Positions 22,614 to 35,300 of a DNA stretch of 64,000 bases are shown piece by piece (position 1 is the first letter of the stretch; each line of letters begins with the position of its first letter). Below the pieces are notes generated by a model. The model worked only from the letters and a program-made list of their open reading frames with translations. It made no database searches and was not told the origin of the DNA. The DNA is taken from positions 174,191,002 through 174,255,001 of the forward strand of contig NC_080541.1 in the NCBI RefSeq assembly GCF_028640845.1. The letters are read 5' to 3'. A program made the translations under genes and the position numbers. Source of the DNA: Ahaetulla prasina. Lineage: Eukaryota > Chordata > Lepidosauria > Squamata > Colubridae.

Positions 22614-22869
22614 TATACGGCTTATACTCAAGTTGTTTTTTTTTCTTTTTTTCACATTTTACCGGACGGAAGCCCTGCCGGTGCAGTGAGAGGGCGGGGC
22701 GGGGGAGCCGCCAGCCTTCTCAGCTGAGGGAGGGAGGGTTTCCCCAACCGGTAGGTGCCTCATTTCCCACCCTCGGCTTATACTCGAGTCCCCAGTTTAC
22801 CCCAGTTTTTGGGGTAAAATTGGGGACCTCGGCTTATACTCGGATCGGCTTATATTCGAGTATATACGG
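22477..22869 (+). mobile_element. 393-bp CCGTATATACTCGAG-family MITE
   Basis: TA-flanked (22475-22476, 22870-22871). It shares both ends and the GC-rich middle (GAGAGGGCGGGGCGGGGGAG) with the copy at 7250. It forms the right edge of the 568-bp duplication and lies about 50 bp from a possible TSPAN1 poly(A) signal. Confidence 0.85.
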
Positions 22870-22920
22870 TAATCAGTCCCAAGCTTTTCAAATAAATCCA
22901 TTTAAATCCATTCTGGATCA

Positions 22921-22926
22921 TTTATT
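22921..22926 (-). terminator. Candidate TSPAN1 poly(A) signal (AATAAA)
   Basis: Minus-strand AATAAA about 385 nt beyond the TSPAN1 stop. An alternative ATTAAA lies at 23224-23229, about 80 nt beyond the stop. Which is used cannot be told from sequence alone. Confidence 0.35.
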
Positions 22927-23309
22927 CTTAAAGAGATTTTCTACAACCCAGGTTGACAAATATCAAAGCTAGCAGAAATCTTCACACTGCACATATTAAA
23001 AAAGGCCATTTTTAGAAGGCACAAACATTTCCAGGTTTACTTTTGTTTCCTCCACCCCCCACCCCCACCTCCCATTTCTGGCTTTCAATTCAAAGGACCT
23101 TTCTGTTAATAGAGTTTTCTTATAACATTGCTTTTCACAATTTCATTTATGTACATGCTAAAGATTCCATCTGGGTAGAGTCAATTGGTTAATTATACAT
23201 TCAGGCCCCAGGCCCATGAAATGTTTAATTGCTGTAGATACGGGTTAAGAAAGTGTTGTGTCATAGGTTTGGCTTGTGGGAAGGTAATCCTTTCCTTTGC
23301 CTATCCCAG

Positions 23310-23363
23310 TCACTTTTCATCCATTTTGCAATAAAGGTACATTGCCACTGCCATTGCTCCAAT
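23310..23363 (-). CDS. TSPAN1: TSPAN1 last coding exon
   Basis: 17 codons, [17 protein letters not shown], then TGA (23312-23310). It completes TM4 and the short cytoplasmic tail. The acceptor TTTCTCAG follows a pyrimidine tract. Confidence 0.93.
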   Translation of the reverse strand: MGAMAVAMYLYCKMDEK

Positions 23364-26300
23364 CTGAGAAAGAGGAAATTATGAGATAAAAAGTGAGTTT
23401 ATACTCTTTCGATTCGCACAGAATTAAACCAGAAGACAACAGTTCCCATTATGTTCTTGAAGAAGTACGTAATACTTTAAATAAAATGTAGCTCAACTAT
23501 AAAAGAAAAAATAAATCACCAAAACACCACCCTGCATCAGAGGTGTAATTCAGCAGGTTCGGACCAGTTCTGGAGAACTGGTAGCAGAAATTTTGAATAG
23601 TTCAGAGAACCAGTAAATACCACCTCTGAATGGCTCCACCCCCATCTATTCTCTGCCTCCCGAGTCCCAGCTGATCGGGAGGAAATGGGGATTTTGCAGT
23701 AACCTTAAATTCATAATTTAAATCCTGCTTTTTTAAAAATTCATATTAGTGGTCCACGGGATTTAAAATTATGAATTTAGTGGTCCCTGAGGTCCGAAAG
23801 ATTGGTGATCCCTATTCTGGGCTCTACAAGGTTTGGTTATTTCTGGTTGAATACGATTTACAAAACAGCCAACTATGCCTAACTCTACGTCTGAACTATG
23901 TCATCTCAAAGAGAATCTTAAAAAGAATCAAGATTTAACATTATGCATGGATGAAGTCACTGAAGGTCAAGTCTACCATAAAAGTGAGGAGTACCTCCCA
24001 AATTCTTGGATTACTTTCCCATTGGCATACCTATGTTAAGGCAGCCTCTCCTGCAAGGGAAAAGAGCAGGGAGACCGGTTGCTCTTGATTACAGGTAGTC
24101 CTCAACGTACAGCCACAATTGAGCCCAAAATTTCTGTTACTAAGTAAGACATTTGATTAGTGAGCTTTGCTCCATTTTACGACCTTTCTTGCCACAACTG
24201 TTAAGTGAATCACTACAGTTGTTAAGTTAGTAACACAGTTGTTAAGTGAATCTGGCTTTCCCATTGACTGCCTGTCAGAAGGTCGTAAAAGGGGATCACA
24301 TGACGCTGGGACACTGCAACCACCTTAAATATGAACCAGTTGTCATGCATCTCAATTTTGATCACGTGACTGTGGGGATGCTGCAATGGTCATACGTCTA
24401 AAAATGGTCATAAGTCACTTTTTTCAGTGCCGTTGTAACTTCAAATGGTCACTAAATGAACTGTTGTAAGTTGAGGACTACCTGTAGTATAGCTTGTTTG
24501 TACTTATCCTATAAGTTGTCTACTTGATATGTTTAACAGGGTGAAACCTAAGTAATAATCATTTATTTAGAGTCTTAGAATGAACATAATTCTCCATTAT
24601 TACCTTTTAATAGCACATGGCAGATAGGGCACTTGATATTCATTGGACTACAGTTCCCATAGATCCTATCAGCATGCATGTAAAATCTAGGCCTTAAAAA
24701 AATCCTGCTATGAGGGAAATAGGTAACCGGTGCCATTTCCAACATAGCAGGATTCAAACTAGAATATTTAGATACTACTCTTTATTTCTCTTAGACCCAA
24801 GCATCTATCTTTCTTAGGTAGTAAACTTTGATCACTGAAAGAGCCACTGCATGCAAGACTAGAAACCTATCTTGTATCTGTGCATACAAGAGCATCAGCA
24901 GGGAAGACACAACATGTGCTCAAATCCTTGTCTCTTTTTACATGTCCTGTTCATGGCTGCCATTTTGACTTTTTTGACTCCACCTGAGGATACCCATGGA
25001 AGCATGCTATCACAGGGTGCAAATCATGAGAAAGTTTTATTAAAGAAGAGGCTATCTCTTTAAGGCACATCAATGAAAGAATAGAATAGAATAGAATAGA
25101 ATAGAATAGAATAGAATAGAATAGAATAGAATAGAATAGAATAGAATAGAATAGAACAACAGAGTTGGAAGGGATCTTGGAGGTCTTCTACTCCAACCCC
25201 CTGCTTAGGCAGGAACCCTATTCCATTTCAGACAAATGGTTATCCAATCTCTTCTTAAATACTTCCAGTGTTGAAGCATTTACAACTTCTGGAGGCAAGT
25301 TGTTTCTCTGATTAATTATTCTGTTAGGAATTTTCTCCTTAATTCTAGGTTGCTTCTCTCCTTGATTAATTTCCATCCATTGCTTCTTGCCCTGCCTTCA
25401 GGAGCTTTGGAGAATAGCTTGACTCCCTTCTCTTTGTGGCAGCCCCTAAGATGGGATAATGCTAGATGGGTTCTTACAAAGTTCAATCAACATACCTCTA
25501 AGGCCCCAATTCCAGCTGCAACTCCACCCACTACAGCTGCATTCCTACGAATTTCAGTCAGCATCTGATCGAAGCAGCCCTGGGATTAAAGTGAAAGAAA
25601 AATCAGTTAAATTTAAAAAGAACTAGTTATCTCTAGAAATTCCAAACCCCGTTTGCCTGGGAAGAATTCAAAGGTGCCATTGAATTTGGCTGGTATTCAT
25701 CACAGTTCCGTGCAGAAGAGTGAAGTCCTGAATTTAGTTTAGATCCAAATTTTTAAAACACTGTGTCAAAAATGCCAAGTATAGAATCTGGGTGCCAGAT
25801 TACTGAGGATCACTCCACTCAAAACCTTGGGCCACTTTCCTCCAGAATGGACATGTTTTCATACCTTCACTGCAGAGTTTTCAGCTAGAGTTTCATTGCA
25901 AGTAGTGCCAGAGACAGACAAGATGGAAGAATTGCAGCATTGCCCTGGATAAAAGTGCTTTGAGGCCTTGTAGAAATAGGAGTTATTAAAGTCTGTGTAA
26001 TTTGATAAACCACAGCATTTCAGCTAAGGAGAAAAACATATATTAAGATTAGAGTTCACATTCACCCACAGGGGATTCCATTTGAACAGGGATCTCCAAC
26101 CTTGGTCCCTTTAAGATTTGTGGACTTCAACTCCCAGAGTTCCTCAGCCAGCTTTGCTGGCTGAGGGACTCTGGGAGTTGAAGTCCACAAGTCTTAAAGG
26201 GACCAAAGTTGGAGACCCCCTGCATTAGAAAACCTTCAAGGATTCTTCCAATTCTATTCTGTTATTTATTTATTCATTCTATTTCAACATACAACAGACA

Positions 26301-29300
26301 ATCCTCAATAAAAACTCCTTACCCACTAAGAATCCCACTGCAACTATCTTTTCTTTTATATTAATACTTGTCTGTTTATAAGCGAACATTAGAAGCATTA
26401 AGATGATCCTCAATAAACTATGATACAACTATTAAGTTTCTGAGATAAAGACAATCTTCCGTCTTTGAGGTAAAACTAACTGGCATCTGTAAAGAAAGCA
26501 ACATCATTTCTGCTTAGGCGTAAGGGAGGTTTCTACATTTTCTCATAGAAATCTTGCATATAATATGGAGATTGGAGTACCAGCTTACCTCAGTCATTGT
26601 AACATTCCATGCTTCAGTAAGTGGGCTATCTTTCCCATAGTCATCTTTTAGTAATTTTGCCACTGTTGCTTGCAATAGAGTCTGTGCCTGAAAAGAAGAA
26701 AAGAATAATTCAAAACATATGAGAACATATAAGCAGCTTTCTATATAATTAAAGATGCAAGGCCATTTATTCATCTCAGCATCTGTAGAAGTATTAAGAT
26801 TCTACTTCCTCTTCTATAGGTCCATTCTTTCTTTCTTTCTTTCTTTCTTTCTTTCGTCACAACAATATATATAAGCATAGGCACGAAATAACTATACTAT
26901 ATATAAGCATATATATAGGCATAAGTATGTAATAACTATATTAATTGGATATAATGAAAGGAAACAATAGGACAGGAATGGTAGGCACACTTGTGCTCTT
27001 ATGCACGCCCCTTACAGACCTCTTAGGAATTGGGTGAGGTCAATAGTAGACAGCTTTTGGTTAAAGCTTTGGGGATTTTGGGAAGAGACCACAGTGTCAG
27101 GTAGTGTGTTCCAAGTATTTACAGTTCTGTTACTGAAGTCATATTTTCTGCAATCAAGATTGGAGTGGTTAACATTAAGTTTAAATCTATTGTATGCTTG
27201 TGTATTGTTGCAATTGAAGCTGAAGTAGTCTTCAACAGGAAGGACATTGTAATAGATGATTCTATGAATTAAACTCAGGTCATGTCGAAGGCGGTGGAAT
27301 ATAGGAATATAGAATAGAGGGGGAAATATCATTGGCACTATCACATAATGTCTTCCATAATGGGTACTCACATAGTGAGATACTTCCCCATCAACCTTTT
27401 TGAGGCATTCTGACATCTTTGCTTATCTTGGGCATCAATAGACAGAAAATATGCAGCCATTCACCAATTTTATTTTCTAAAAATATTTATTGAGTCTGTG
27501 TGGGAACCAGCCAGAGGTGGAGGTATGGGTTGTGTTTTTTTAAAAAAATGTTGTTAAAGGTCGAGACATTGCAGTATACCTGCTTCATTTATTCTGTTTC
27601 AGTGAATTAAAAAAAAAATAAGACCAAGTACTCAGGGAGCCTGGCAGGTGGTCAAGGAAATTAACCATGGATGCAGTGGGGGTAATGGGCATCAAGTTGC
27701 TTTGCCCTTTCCTTCCAATAAAAACCAAAATTCTGAGACACCTGAAAACATCTATTTTCTCTGCATTATTGTTATTCAGTGATGAGCTTCTTAAGGTGAT
27801 TCCATTTATTTCTATGTCATTTGATCATTCAGGGTTGAGCTTCCGTTCGTATCTATGTCACTTTTTTATCAATTCAATCTCCTCTTAACATCACAGAAGA
27901 ATGCAGCGGGCACTGAAGAAACAAGACTACTCATAACCCCTTAGGCATCACAGATGAGAGTGCTTGGAGTTCCAAAGATGCAATTCCACAGCAAAGAATT
28001 CAAGTATGTGCTACAACTCATTTTGTTACTGCCCATATCATGGTGATTGCCAAAAAAGGGCAATAAAGCAAGCCATCTTTAATTTTTAAAAAGAAGGTAA
28101 AGGGCAAACCACAAATAAGTGTCTACCTGGTTTTTCACAAATCAATGCTTTGTCAAATGGGGAATAGCTATATCGGTGTAGAGAAGACTACACAGATAGC
28201 CTATGTAGAACATTTCTCAAGAATTGCTATTTGGATACAAAATGCCAAATATCCTTTACAATGCAGAGGAGACACTTGTTCAAGTTATGCAGCACAATCT
28301 TGCTAGTGCCCCGTTGGGTTCAATAAACATTCTTCCTCACCACCCCCATATACCTATACACAAAGCTTGGATCAGGGACCAGGCTGAGAGACGATGGCTA
28401 AGAGAAAGTGAGATATCCCTCTTTTCTTATGATATGGAAATCAGCGTAGGCTACTTTCCATTTTATTCCTGAGGAAACAAAGCCAGTGCATTTATGTCTC
28501 ATTGGGTCTTGGGTGCAGAGCAAATGTATGGTATAAGAAAAATAAAGATTTGGGGGGAAAATAATAATAATAGCAGCACTCTTACTAAGTTGTATGCATT
28601 TCTGCCTAACAAGGACAGACCATTATTACACAAAAGCTAAGAAGTAAGGTATCTTAATCTCATTGGTAATCTAACGTTTAGGTACACTAAGTGGAATATC
28701 AGTATTTATTGATCCTGAAATACTCCCCTCAAACTAATATATAGCTTCTATTCCATGATACTTACGAGTGATGTGTAAACCAAAGCTACCACCGCACCAG
28801 CAACTTCAATTATGAAGATGATCAGGATAATACTGAAGAACTACGAAGAGGGACAATACAGTAATAAGTTTGCTTATTCTACAAAGTATTAATTCAAAAA
28901 AGAAGCATTGGATGCTCTTGGCCAAGTGTGTTCCATCTCTGGAAAAATAGCTGCTTATAAGGAGCTGAAAGACTGCCACGAACAGATTTTAAAGGGAATT
29001 AGCCCATTTCATAGGGGGTTTCTCATATAAAACTCAAGCTTCATATTTTTTTTTTATTTTGTCACAACAGTGTACGTAAACATTGATATAAAACAACGCT
29101 GCATCATAAAAAAAACATATATATAAGCAAAAGTATGCAACAACTATATTAATTTGATATAATGAAAGGGAACAATAGGACAGGAACAGTGGCACTTTTG
29201 TGCTCTTATGCACGCCCCTTAATATTAATATTAATATTCCTTAATCCCTTAATATTCCTTCTTTTACTTTCACTGCACCTTCTTATTTGGATTCCTAGGT

Positions 29301-32300
29301 TTTTCAGAATAACTTTTTATTAGCCTAAATTGTTATTGTAGGGGCAATGTGGAAGACCATTGGTATTTTCATGAGTTTAGTGACAGAATTTTGATTTATT
29401 CTTCATATTAAGAAAATTCTTTAGAGCTCATTCTGAGCTAAGCTGCTTGTGGGTTTTTTTTGCTCTTGTTTACTAAACAAAGGAGAGAGGAGGTGGAAAT
29501 CTTCACATAACTTCACAGCTTTTCTTGCTGTGAAAGTCTCAGACTCTTGATTCCCACCCATGAATTATTTGCCACCAAACCAAGGTCAAAGTTTGTAGTC
29601 TCCTGACCATACCAGGGCCTTGAAGTCATGGTGCCAACTGTCAAGTTTTGATAAAAACCTTGAAGTTGTTGTGTGTTGGGAGCTTCTGCACAAATCTGGT
29701 GTTGTTATTAAAGAGTTCCTGACAGTCTGTAAGAGATGTGGATATTATCTTTCTTGCTATGCATGCTTTTTGTGTTATGCTTTTAAATCTGTTTGCTTGA
29801 GCTAATAATCAGGCTTAAAATCCCTTTATTTACCTAGGTGTTTGTTCATTGTTTCTGAGTCCAAAACAACCAATTGCCCGGGCAACCATTCGCTGCCCTG
29901 ACACTTGGCAAAACAGTTAAGATTTAGTATGTTGTTTGAACGTGTTATTTCCTTGTTAAGTTATCTAACAGGGAAATAAAAATCAGCATTTACCAGCAAT
30001 AGCTGGAATATGCACTTAAAAAACAACAACCTAGTTTTATGACACCAAAAAGGGGAAAAAATATGATCACAAATAAGGAAACACTATATTCAAAAATATT
30101 GACTTGTTATTTACATACCAATTAAGGAATCAAGAAATGAACTTTTTAAAAAACCAGCTTGTTACTATCCAAAGTAACAAGATAAAAGATAGAAATTCTA
30201 TCCCTGATATATCTGGATTAATGACTTCAGATCTTTTCCTTTAAAAAAAAATGTCCTCAATGAACAGCTTTCAATAATGCCTTCATCATGCTGGATTTCA
30301 TTACATACTTTAGTATCAATCAACACTTTTATGCAGCAAACAATGAAAATGCTTTGGAGAATTTACCGTGATCAGAAGGCACTTGCTCTCTTTCTGAGCT
30401 CCACAGCATCCTAGGAAACCCAGCAGGAACAGAACAACTCCAATGGCAATGAGGAGGTAACCAACGTGCACAAATTGGAGGACACTGGCGGATATCGCAC
30501 CAAATATATTGAGGAAGGATTTACTGTCAACACTAACCCAGATCCCAATGCCCAGCAGCGCTGCTCCGCCAAGCTAGGCAAAAAAAGAAAGAAAGAAAGA
30601 AAGAAATGTACGTTCACGTGTAGATAGTGGTGTACGTGCACATCCATACATCCAGAATTGTTATCCTTTAGCTCTGCGCTTGTATCACATGTGATTCACC
30701 ATATTGAAAAGACTTCAGACAACTACTTGGAGGCTTCAGTTTTCTCACATCCACAACTCTGCAGTCAAACATGCTTCTCGAGTTCTTGCTAGTCATTGTA
30801 TACAACTTGTAGATTGATTTCAGCAAGAATAATTATTATTCACCAGCAACAAATGTTTCTAATTAGGAATTTCTAATTTCTCCTCAAAAGGTGATGTGGG
30901 AAAGCCAAAATATCATCTTAAATATCACCTTAGTCATAAGACTATGTATTTTATTTATTTATTTTTATTAAATTTATACAGCTGGAATGCTAACAGAGAT
31001 GGAGCTAAACTAACTTCAGGACTGGTGACCATAAGGTGGGCACCACAGCAGAGATGGCCTGCCTCCTGGAACCCATCAAATATTTTTAGCAACTGATCTT
31101 ATAGTCTAATTCCTACATACCGTATTTTTCGGAGTATAAGACACACCTTTTTCCCCCCAAAAAGAGGATGGAAATCTGGGTGCGTCTTATACTCCGAATG
31201 TAGTCCCGCTCAGCTTCTCAGACAAAGGTTTCAGAGGCTGGAAAAAGCATCAGACACGGAGCTTCAGAAAAAAATCCCCAAATGGAGCTTCAGAAAAAAA
31301 TCCCCAAATGGAGCTTCAGAAAAGAAGCTCCCAAACGGAGCTTCAGAGGCTTTTTTTCTGAAGCTCTGTTTCGGAGGTTTCCAGAGGCAGAAAAAAGTTT
31401 TTTCTGAAACGGAGTTTTAGAGGCAGAAAAAAAAGCAAGGCACAGAGCTCACAACTAAGGAACCTGTTGCTAAAATTCACCTCTGCGAACAGCTGATTTG
31501 GGGTATTCCAGGAGGCCAATCCACCTGCCAATCAGCTTTTTTCTTATTTTCCTCCCAAAAACTAAGCTGCGTCTTATACTCCGGTGCGTCTTATACCCTG
31601 AAAAATATGGTCCCCAGTTGAACTAGAATTGTGTCTAACTATAATCACAGCCTTATAGCTTGACAACTACATTCTAGACTGCATTTTGACATAATCCTTC
31701 TGAAAACTACATTTATCCCCTAAAATGTTTTGCAATATTTCTTGGGCAACTTTTTTGACTTATTAAAGCATCACATTTATGTCCTTTAGAGTAAACACTA
31801 AATTAGTGTTTTAAAAGGTTTTAAAAGTCAAAAGGTAAAATTCATTAAATTTGAAAATAAGCTTAATATTTAAGCTAGGTTTATCATGGCCTACTCTGGA
31901 ATCCTGATTTATTTCCATTTCCTACAAACTGGAGATACTTCCCTATTTGTGATTCTATCAAAAAATAATTAGGACCCAAACAAGTATGCTTTAACATTGG
32001 TAATGTATTTAATCCAGCACTAAATATCATCAGTCCTGTATGATTACTTTAAATTTAATTCTATTTAAGGAAATTATATAGATTTAACCATTGTACAGAA
32101 GATGATGTTTCAGCAAGTATAATGCCGAATCTTACTCTTCTGCATTGTTCTAAAATACATTGAAGCCCCATTTTCTCTGACCCTGATCAATCTCTTTCTC
32201 CCCCAGATAATTATATAGTCCTTCATATTCAACAAGCTGTGATGCTATTGTCTATGGAGATTCTCAGGCATCTAGATCATGGTTGTCCTGAGCAGTGTAA

Positions 32301-35300
32301 CATATGCAGTACAATACAGTGAGACATGTACAGATCTGTAACATTGGAGAAATAAAACAATCACTTCACAAACGCATGGCACAACAGAGGAGAACAACTC
32401 CATCAGAACAAGATTCAGCTGTCCATCTGTATTTGAAACACAAAGTCACACTTTTGAAGCAGCAAAGTCCACATTCTGGACAGACAAGACCACTGGTTTG
32501 AAAGAGGGTCAAAGAGACCATCTACATTGAAATTGATCAGGCCTTTCTCAACAGAGGGGGAGGGATACAACACCACCTATCTTCTGTTTACAACATAGTC
32601 CTTTCCTGCAGTTCCACACTATTTGCACTATTCGGGTGACTCTGAGGGCACAGATAAGTCTCCAAGTGGCCTCAATGAGAGACTGCTAACAACTAGATCA
32701 GTGCAAGGAATATAAATCCTTCAATTCTCCACCATTCAGTCAGAACTGAAGAAGCTTCTTGAATGAGAAATGAAACATCTTCAAGGAAAAACAAAGAACG
32801 TCCAGTTGTCCTTTGAAAAAACACTGCTGGGACTATGATTCAGTGGTGGGTTTCAAAAATTTTTACTACCAGTTCTATGGGTGTGGCTTGGTGGGTGTGG
32901 CATGGTTGGTGGGTGTGGCTTAGTGGGCGTGGCAGGGGAAGGATACTGTAAAATCCCCATTTCCTCCTGATCAGCTGGCACTTGGGAGGCAGAGAATAAA
33001 TGGGGGTGGGGCCAGTCAGAATTTTTAGTACCGGTTCTCCGGACTACTCAAAATTTCCATTACTGGTTCTCCAGAACTGGTCAGAACCTGCTGAAACCTA
33101 CCTCTGCCATGATTCTATTGTACGAGCACAGGAAGAATCTGCAAATTTCCCAGCCTTTCAAGGAGGTGTTATCAGAAGCTACCAAGCATTTCAGTTGTGT
33201 AAATATTCCTTTTTAAGTGAACAATGCCTGTAACTTAATTCACAAACATTCCTAAAGAGGTCAAAGCAATTGTCCTTGAACACAGGTGCAGGTTTTATTT
33301 GCTTTCAAACAAAAGGGCAAGCCACAATCTATATTGGTGCTAGGCTGAATACATGGGGTCTTTGGGATGAAAGGTCATTTCCTTTCTAGAGAAACCATAT
33401 CACAATTCCCAGATTTGTAGAACAGATTCAGAAAATCTGAACCCACATTGCTAAAAAAAAAGTTGCTGCCAGATTCATTTGACCTCTCAGAATTATGATT
33501 GAATAAACAGCATGAGCTAATACATTAATTGCTGAAAGGGTCGTACATGCTGCTTCTCTGGGAAAGAAATGAGCATTGCCCTATAAAAGTAATTCAGAAA
33601 TCCAGGATTTTAGGACAGTTGATCAGGCACAATTACATTTTGCCCCTTCCTAAAGACAAGGGGCAAAACAAGATAGCCACTATTGTTCTAAATTAGTATT
33701 TTTAAAGTGTCATTTTTGTTTCTCTAGGACTTTACACCTTCATCCTTATAAAAGCCCTATTTCAAGGAACTGACCTTTATTAAAAAGTAGGCAAATAATT
33801 CCAGTGATCCTAATTTTTCTAAGGAGAATTAGAAGGCAACCCTGCATTGTAGATTAATGTTTTGTATTCTGTAGGCTGCTTTTTGTGTAATGAACATACA
33901 TAGGATGACCGTAAAGATGACTGTAGTCCCATATTTTTTAAAATAAATCTTTATTAGGGGACTACATGACAGTCTGGGAGGGGATAAAATAAAATGGTGA
34001 AGCTACTCTCTCTTTCTATACTCTTTTTTCTCACTGTTCAGTATATTTTCTTCTCAATCTTTCTGTTCCTGACACTTTGGGATTATTATGTGTGTTGGAC
34101 CTGGGTGTTAAGTGAATTTGTGTATACTGTGTATACACATACAATGACAATAAAGTTATTATTATTATTATTTCCCTCCTGGTCACTCCCCCCTCCCAAA
34201 AATGGTATATCATTAAAAGGCAGAGAACATATTAAATTAGAACTAGCCTGTAGGCCCACAGATTACCCAGATTAAAACAGGGAAAAGAAACACAGGGATA
34301 GGGAGTTACTGGGGAGGGGCACAAAATGAGTGCCACATTTTGAATAATGTCACGGAATAAAGAGACTAAGGGTAAGCATCTACAGAAAATGCAAATACGT
34401 TGCAGCTGCATATGCGAGCCATGTAAATGACAGTTGCATATATACTGCACCGTTTCAAAAGGGTGCTTTGATTCAACAAAGGTTTAGTCAAGCCAACCAA
34501 TCATAGTAAGTCGAAGGAGAGATCCAGTTTGAACCAAGTCCAATAGCCTAACCTCAACTCCATAGAAGCATACGTGTAGGAAGCGTATATAGCACAAAAA
34601 AACTTAGCTTGTTTAACCATGGTTTGTTAACCAAGTCATAATGACCTGTTCAAACATGCAACTAAATCCTAAACCACAATTTACAAGCAACACATTTTAC
34701 CTGTACTTTTTGTGTTTTATTGATTTTATTGTACTTTCTTTGATTGTTGTGAAACACTCAAAAGTTATTTAAAGTAGGGCAGCTTACAGGTTTATCAAAT
34801 TACTATGATTTGTCGCACAGTCACCCAGATGTTCAGACTGGATTTGGCATTTTTGTCTACCTATCAAGTCCTTTCCAAGGACCCGGGATAAGGCAGATAT
34901 GGATGTTTGATAGCGTCACAGATATTGTTGCAGAATGTAACCTGTAAAGACACTTTTTGCAACTGACTGATGCTGAATTTGTCAATGCCAATGGTGTTCA
35001 ATTGGTATTCCAGTTATTGTGTTATGCCTTGATGTGGTTGTATGGTTTTGGTGTAATGCAATTTATGAAACAGGTCACCAACAACTACATATGATCATAC
35101 TGATGTCACATCTCAAGCAGGCATAGCCAGGATGAAATGTCAGTCTACATGCAGTCCTCAAAAGTTTCTCAGACATTAATTTATATTGTTCTCCATATCG
35201 TTAGTGGGCAGAAGGCAGGTATGGGCTAGTGGTTAAGGTATTGGAAAAGAAGTGAAAAGACCCCCACTTCTTCAACCGTGAAAATCCGTTGGGTGATTTA

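Noticed and set aside
1..23300. POMGNT1 exons expected left of TSPAN1 from mammalian gene order
   Set aside because: No segment resembling this protein was recognised on the plus strand; it may lie outside the window or the order may differ.
30411..30647. 78-codon minus-strand frame
   Set aside because: A different reading frame over TSPAN1 exon 30367-30573, extending into intron.
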